5,843 bases of DNA from Clostridiaceae bacterium (lineage in GTDB: Bacteria; Bacillota_A; Clostridia; Clostridiales; Clostridiaceae), in assembly GCA_029256485.1 (NCBI GenBank), contig JAQSXU010000220.1, positions 1-5,843 of the forward strand. The letters run 5' to 3'. The first letter of the stretch is position 1. Every line of letters starts with the position of its first letter. The notes under the pieces were generated by a model. It was not told where the DNA came from, ran no database searches, and saw only the letters and a list, made by a program, of their open reading frames with translations. Positions 5,116-5,843 of the stretch are shown piece by piece. A program made the position numbers and the translations under genes.

Positions 5116-5593
5116 AATCTAACGCATAGCCTGTCTATAGTTTGAGTAGGAACTTTATTTATATGTGTAATAAAATTTTGTACAGCACCCCATAACCCCT
5201 CTATCAAATTTAATTCTGGGCTATAAGGAGGTAGAAACATTAATTCTAATCGTTTCTTAACTTCATCAAGAAAGGGTTGTACTAACTTAGCATGATGAAT
5301 TCTAGCATTGTCTAGAATCATAACTATTTTACCTTTTGGATATCGCTTCAATGTAGTTTTTAAAAAGTTTAAGAATATCTTTGCATCATATTTATTGTGT
5401 TCTTCACAATAAACAAATCCTGTTTCATAATTTAGTATCCCCATTAATTTTACACCAGCATTTTTACCGTAGGTAGGGATTTTTCGCTGCTTACCCTTTA
5501 TAAACCAAGTCTTTTGAATAGCTTGATAATCTCTAATCATAGATTCATCTTCAAATAAAATATGATCTACACTCCCATTAAGTAGTTTTTTTT
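5112..5593 (-). CDS. IS630-family transposase, catalytic DDE part
   Basis: This is the C-terminal part of an IS630/Tc1-mariner-type transposase, which cuts and joins DNA at TA targets. After the frame change at the A run it reads LLNGSVDHILFEDES (first Asp), KTWFIKGKQRKIPTYGK, GFVYCEEHNKYDAKIFLNFL, VMILDNARIHHAKL (second Asp) and FLPPYSPELNLIEGLWGAV (the Asn-Leu-Ile-Glu that gives the third acid). It ends PTQTIDRLCVRL at TAG 5114-5112. All three catalytic acids are present and the end looks natural. The earliest ATG (5540-5538) lies past the first Asp, so an active enzyme needs the joined frames rather than separate initiation. The element's inverted repeats were not found; the other end is outside the window. 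Confidence 0.85.
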
Positions 5594-5843
5594 AACGTTT
5601 TAAAATCTTCTTTAAAGGCTTCTTGTTTTTGTTTATCAGCTTTTTTTAAAATATAAGTTGGTCTAGTATAACTTAAGTTTAATCTATAAAGAACTTCAGC
5701 CATGCCCCTATGGCACATAGTTACATCAAATTCTCTAATAACCCATTGTCTAATAATTTCAATTGTCCAATTTTTTCTAGATTCAAACCCAACATCCTCC
5801 GGAGTATTATCTGTGATGAGTTCAACTATTTTACTTTCTTGTT
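5578..5843 (-). CDS. IS630-family transposase, N-terminal DNA-binding part (partial)
   Basis: The frame enters from the right edge. It reads QESKIVELITDNTPEDVGF, then RKNWTIEIIRQWVIREFDV, then MCHRGMAEVLYRLNLSYTRP, then KADKQKQEAFKEDFKTLKKTT, ending at TAA 5580-5578. The WTIEIIRQW and RGMAEVLYRLNLSYTRP stretches are the winged helix-turn-helix that binds the transposon ends. The frame ends 13 bases past a run of eight A, and one base fewer would join it to the catalytic part (KTLKKLLNGSVDHILFED). The start codon and first helix-turn-helix are outside the window. Confidence 0.8.
   Translation of the reverse strand, partial: QESKIVELITDNTPEDVGFESRKNWTIEIIRQWVIREFDVTMCHRGMAEVLYRLNLSYTRPTYILKKADKQKQEAFKEDFKTLKKTT
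5586..5593 (-). other. Run of eight A at the transposase frame junction
   Basis: The minus strand has TTAAAAAAAACTACTT here. Seven A would keep one continuous transposase; eight put the two halves in different frames. It may be a slippage site used for expression, a disabling mutation, or a read error. Confidence 0.6.

Larger units (their letters stand above)
5112..5843 (-). mobile_element. IS630-family insertion sequence, right part cut by window edge
   Basis: The span is defined by the two transposase frames. The element continues beyond 5843, and its left boundary is at or just left of 5112. Terminal repeats and the TA target duplication could not be placed. Confidence 0.75.

Noticed and set aside
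5586..5593. Programmed -1 ribosomal frameshift at the A run
   Set aside because: A -1 shift leads to a TAG after about six codons; only +1 or loss of one A joins the catalytic frame.
1..5843. tRNA, rRNA, riboswitch or CRISPR array
   Set aside because: No cloverleaf, rRNA-like stretch, conserved riboswitch core or regularly spaced repeat was seen on either strand.

Overview
The window is AT-rich with AGGAGG-type ribosome binding sites and TTG as well as ATG starts. Together with the Rhs and transposase families present, this suggests a low-GC Gram-positive of the Clostridium type; that assignment is inference. Almost everything reads on the minus strand, so biological order runs from high to low coordinates. 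No housekeeping gene is present. This is an accessory region built from polymorphic-toxin debris and insertion-sequence remnants.

Minus-strand order. (1) An IS630-family transposase enters from the right edge (5843-5112). It is split into two frames at a run of eight A. (2) A decayed, unrecognised reading frame (5115-4925) and a 47-codon IS982-like transposase stub on the plus strand (4730-4873) fill the next 500 bases. (3) An Imm53-type immunity gene with a broken start (4572-4282) ends in a clean hairpin terminator (4239-4205). (4) The 3' part of an Rhs/YD-repeat toxin gene begins directly after it (4200-2937). It carries stop codons and frameshifts but an open C-terminal toxin tip, and is followed by an intact DUF4279 immunity gene (2924-2520) and a terminator (2479-2445). 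(5) A 31-codon toxin tail (2435-2343) is coupled to a TPR immunity gene broken by two frameshifts (2333-1743), with a terminator-like hairpin (1686-1643). (6) A second Rhs core fragment begins abruptly at 1602 and runs uninterrupted into a complete toxin tip (to 886). It is followed by an intact 205-residue presumed immunity gene (865-248) and a perfect 23-bp inverted repeat (244-196). (7) The degraded tail of another toxin family (161-1) leaves the window.

The best reading is an array of displaced ('orphan') Rhs C-terminal toxin/immunity modules. New modules appear to have been added upstream by recombination in the conserved Rhs core, pushing older ones downstream, where they lose their start and decay. 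Each immunity gene ends in its own hairpin, and the next toxin fragment starts just beyond it. The two immunity genes that still follow an open toxin tip are intact. The two whose toxin is missing or reduced to a tail are broken. Toxin activities are unproven; family names rest on remembered motifs, not on a search.
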